Positions 63,806-64,000 of a stretch of 64,000 nucleotides of DNA are shown here, piece after piece. The translations under genes were made by a program, and so were the position numbers. Where the stretch lies: contig JAXRKN010000039.1 in assembly GCA_038502055.1 (NCBI GenBank), positions 1,054,001 to 1,118,000 on the forward strand, given 5' to 3'. The first letter of the stretch is position 1. Every line of letters starts with the position of its first letter. This stretch comes from Tanytarsus gracilentus. Its lineage: Eukaryota; Arthropoda; Insecta; Diptera; Chironomidae. The notes under the pieces are model-generated. The model saw only the letters and a program-made list of their open reading frames with translations. It did not search any database and was not told the origin of the DNA.

Positions 63806-64000
63806 ACAAAAAAAATCGCGAGGAAGAATTGTCAGCATCAACAGCTTCAAACTTTTTTCTTTTATTACATCTGGGAAAATGCCGCTGTAAAATTTTCTCC
63901 AAAAATAAAATTACTAAAAAAAGATGGATATATATGAGAATTTCTTTTGTATTCTTGATTTTAGATTAACCCACCATTAATTTTAGTTTTCTTCGTTAAC

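Overview
This window looks like nuclear DNA of an insect, most likely a nematoceran fly (midge or mosquito-like). It is very AT-rich, and its genes have short GT-AG introns. It holds a small cluster of dipteran-type 'Plus-C' odorant-binding proteins and an ortholog of the fly Munc13-4/BAIAP3 gene staccato. The midge placement is an inference. All gene models below were spliced by eye. For every complete model the summed exon length is a multiple of three and no internal stop appears.

Layout, left to right. A minus-strand gene (366-904) runs off the left edge. Next come two compact plus-strand housekeeping genes: Alg2 (2953-4231), with a 154-bp MITE inserted just after its stop codon, and Cyclin C (4587-5522). 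Converging on them is a 13-exon minus-strand gene (6153-13171) for an unrecognised single-pass membrane protein of about 1,559 residues. A single-exon divergent fatty-acid-binding-protein gene (13650-14126, minus) follows. From about 14.3 kb to 36.9 kb there is no convincing coding sequence. That stretch holds three non-autonomous transposon-like elements (17.6, 23.2 and 32.5 kb), all carrying one tandem-repeat family with a 120- or 129-bp unit. Thirteen coding exons of a staccato (Unc-13-4A) ortholog lie between 36,976 and 49,865, including a 14-nt micro-exon.

After 3.6 kb of AT-rich spacer comes a secreted-protein cluster on the plus strand: three Plus-C OBP-like genes (53521-54463, 54950-55787, 58702-59451). 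Between the second and third sits a 12-exon gene (56249-57438) for a small basic secreted protein. Its middle was built by tandem duplication of a three-micro-exon module, all in phase 1. The window ends with Pms2 (59518-62168, minus; mismatch-repair endonuclease) and RpS5 (62555-63805, plus), which share a divergent promoter region. The last RpS5 intron holds a candidate H/ACA snoRNA.

The most novel material is the micro-exon gene at 56.2-57.4 kb, the repeat family shared by three unrelated-looking elements, the 1.6-kb element with a 10-bp target duplication, and the candidate snoRNA. The housekeeping genes (Alg2, CycC, Pms2, RpS5) look intact and ordinary.
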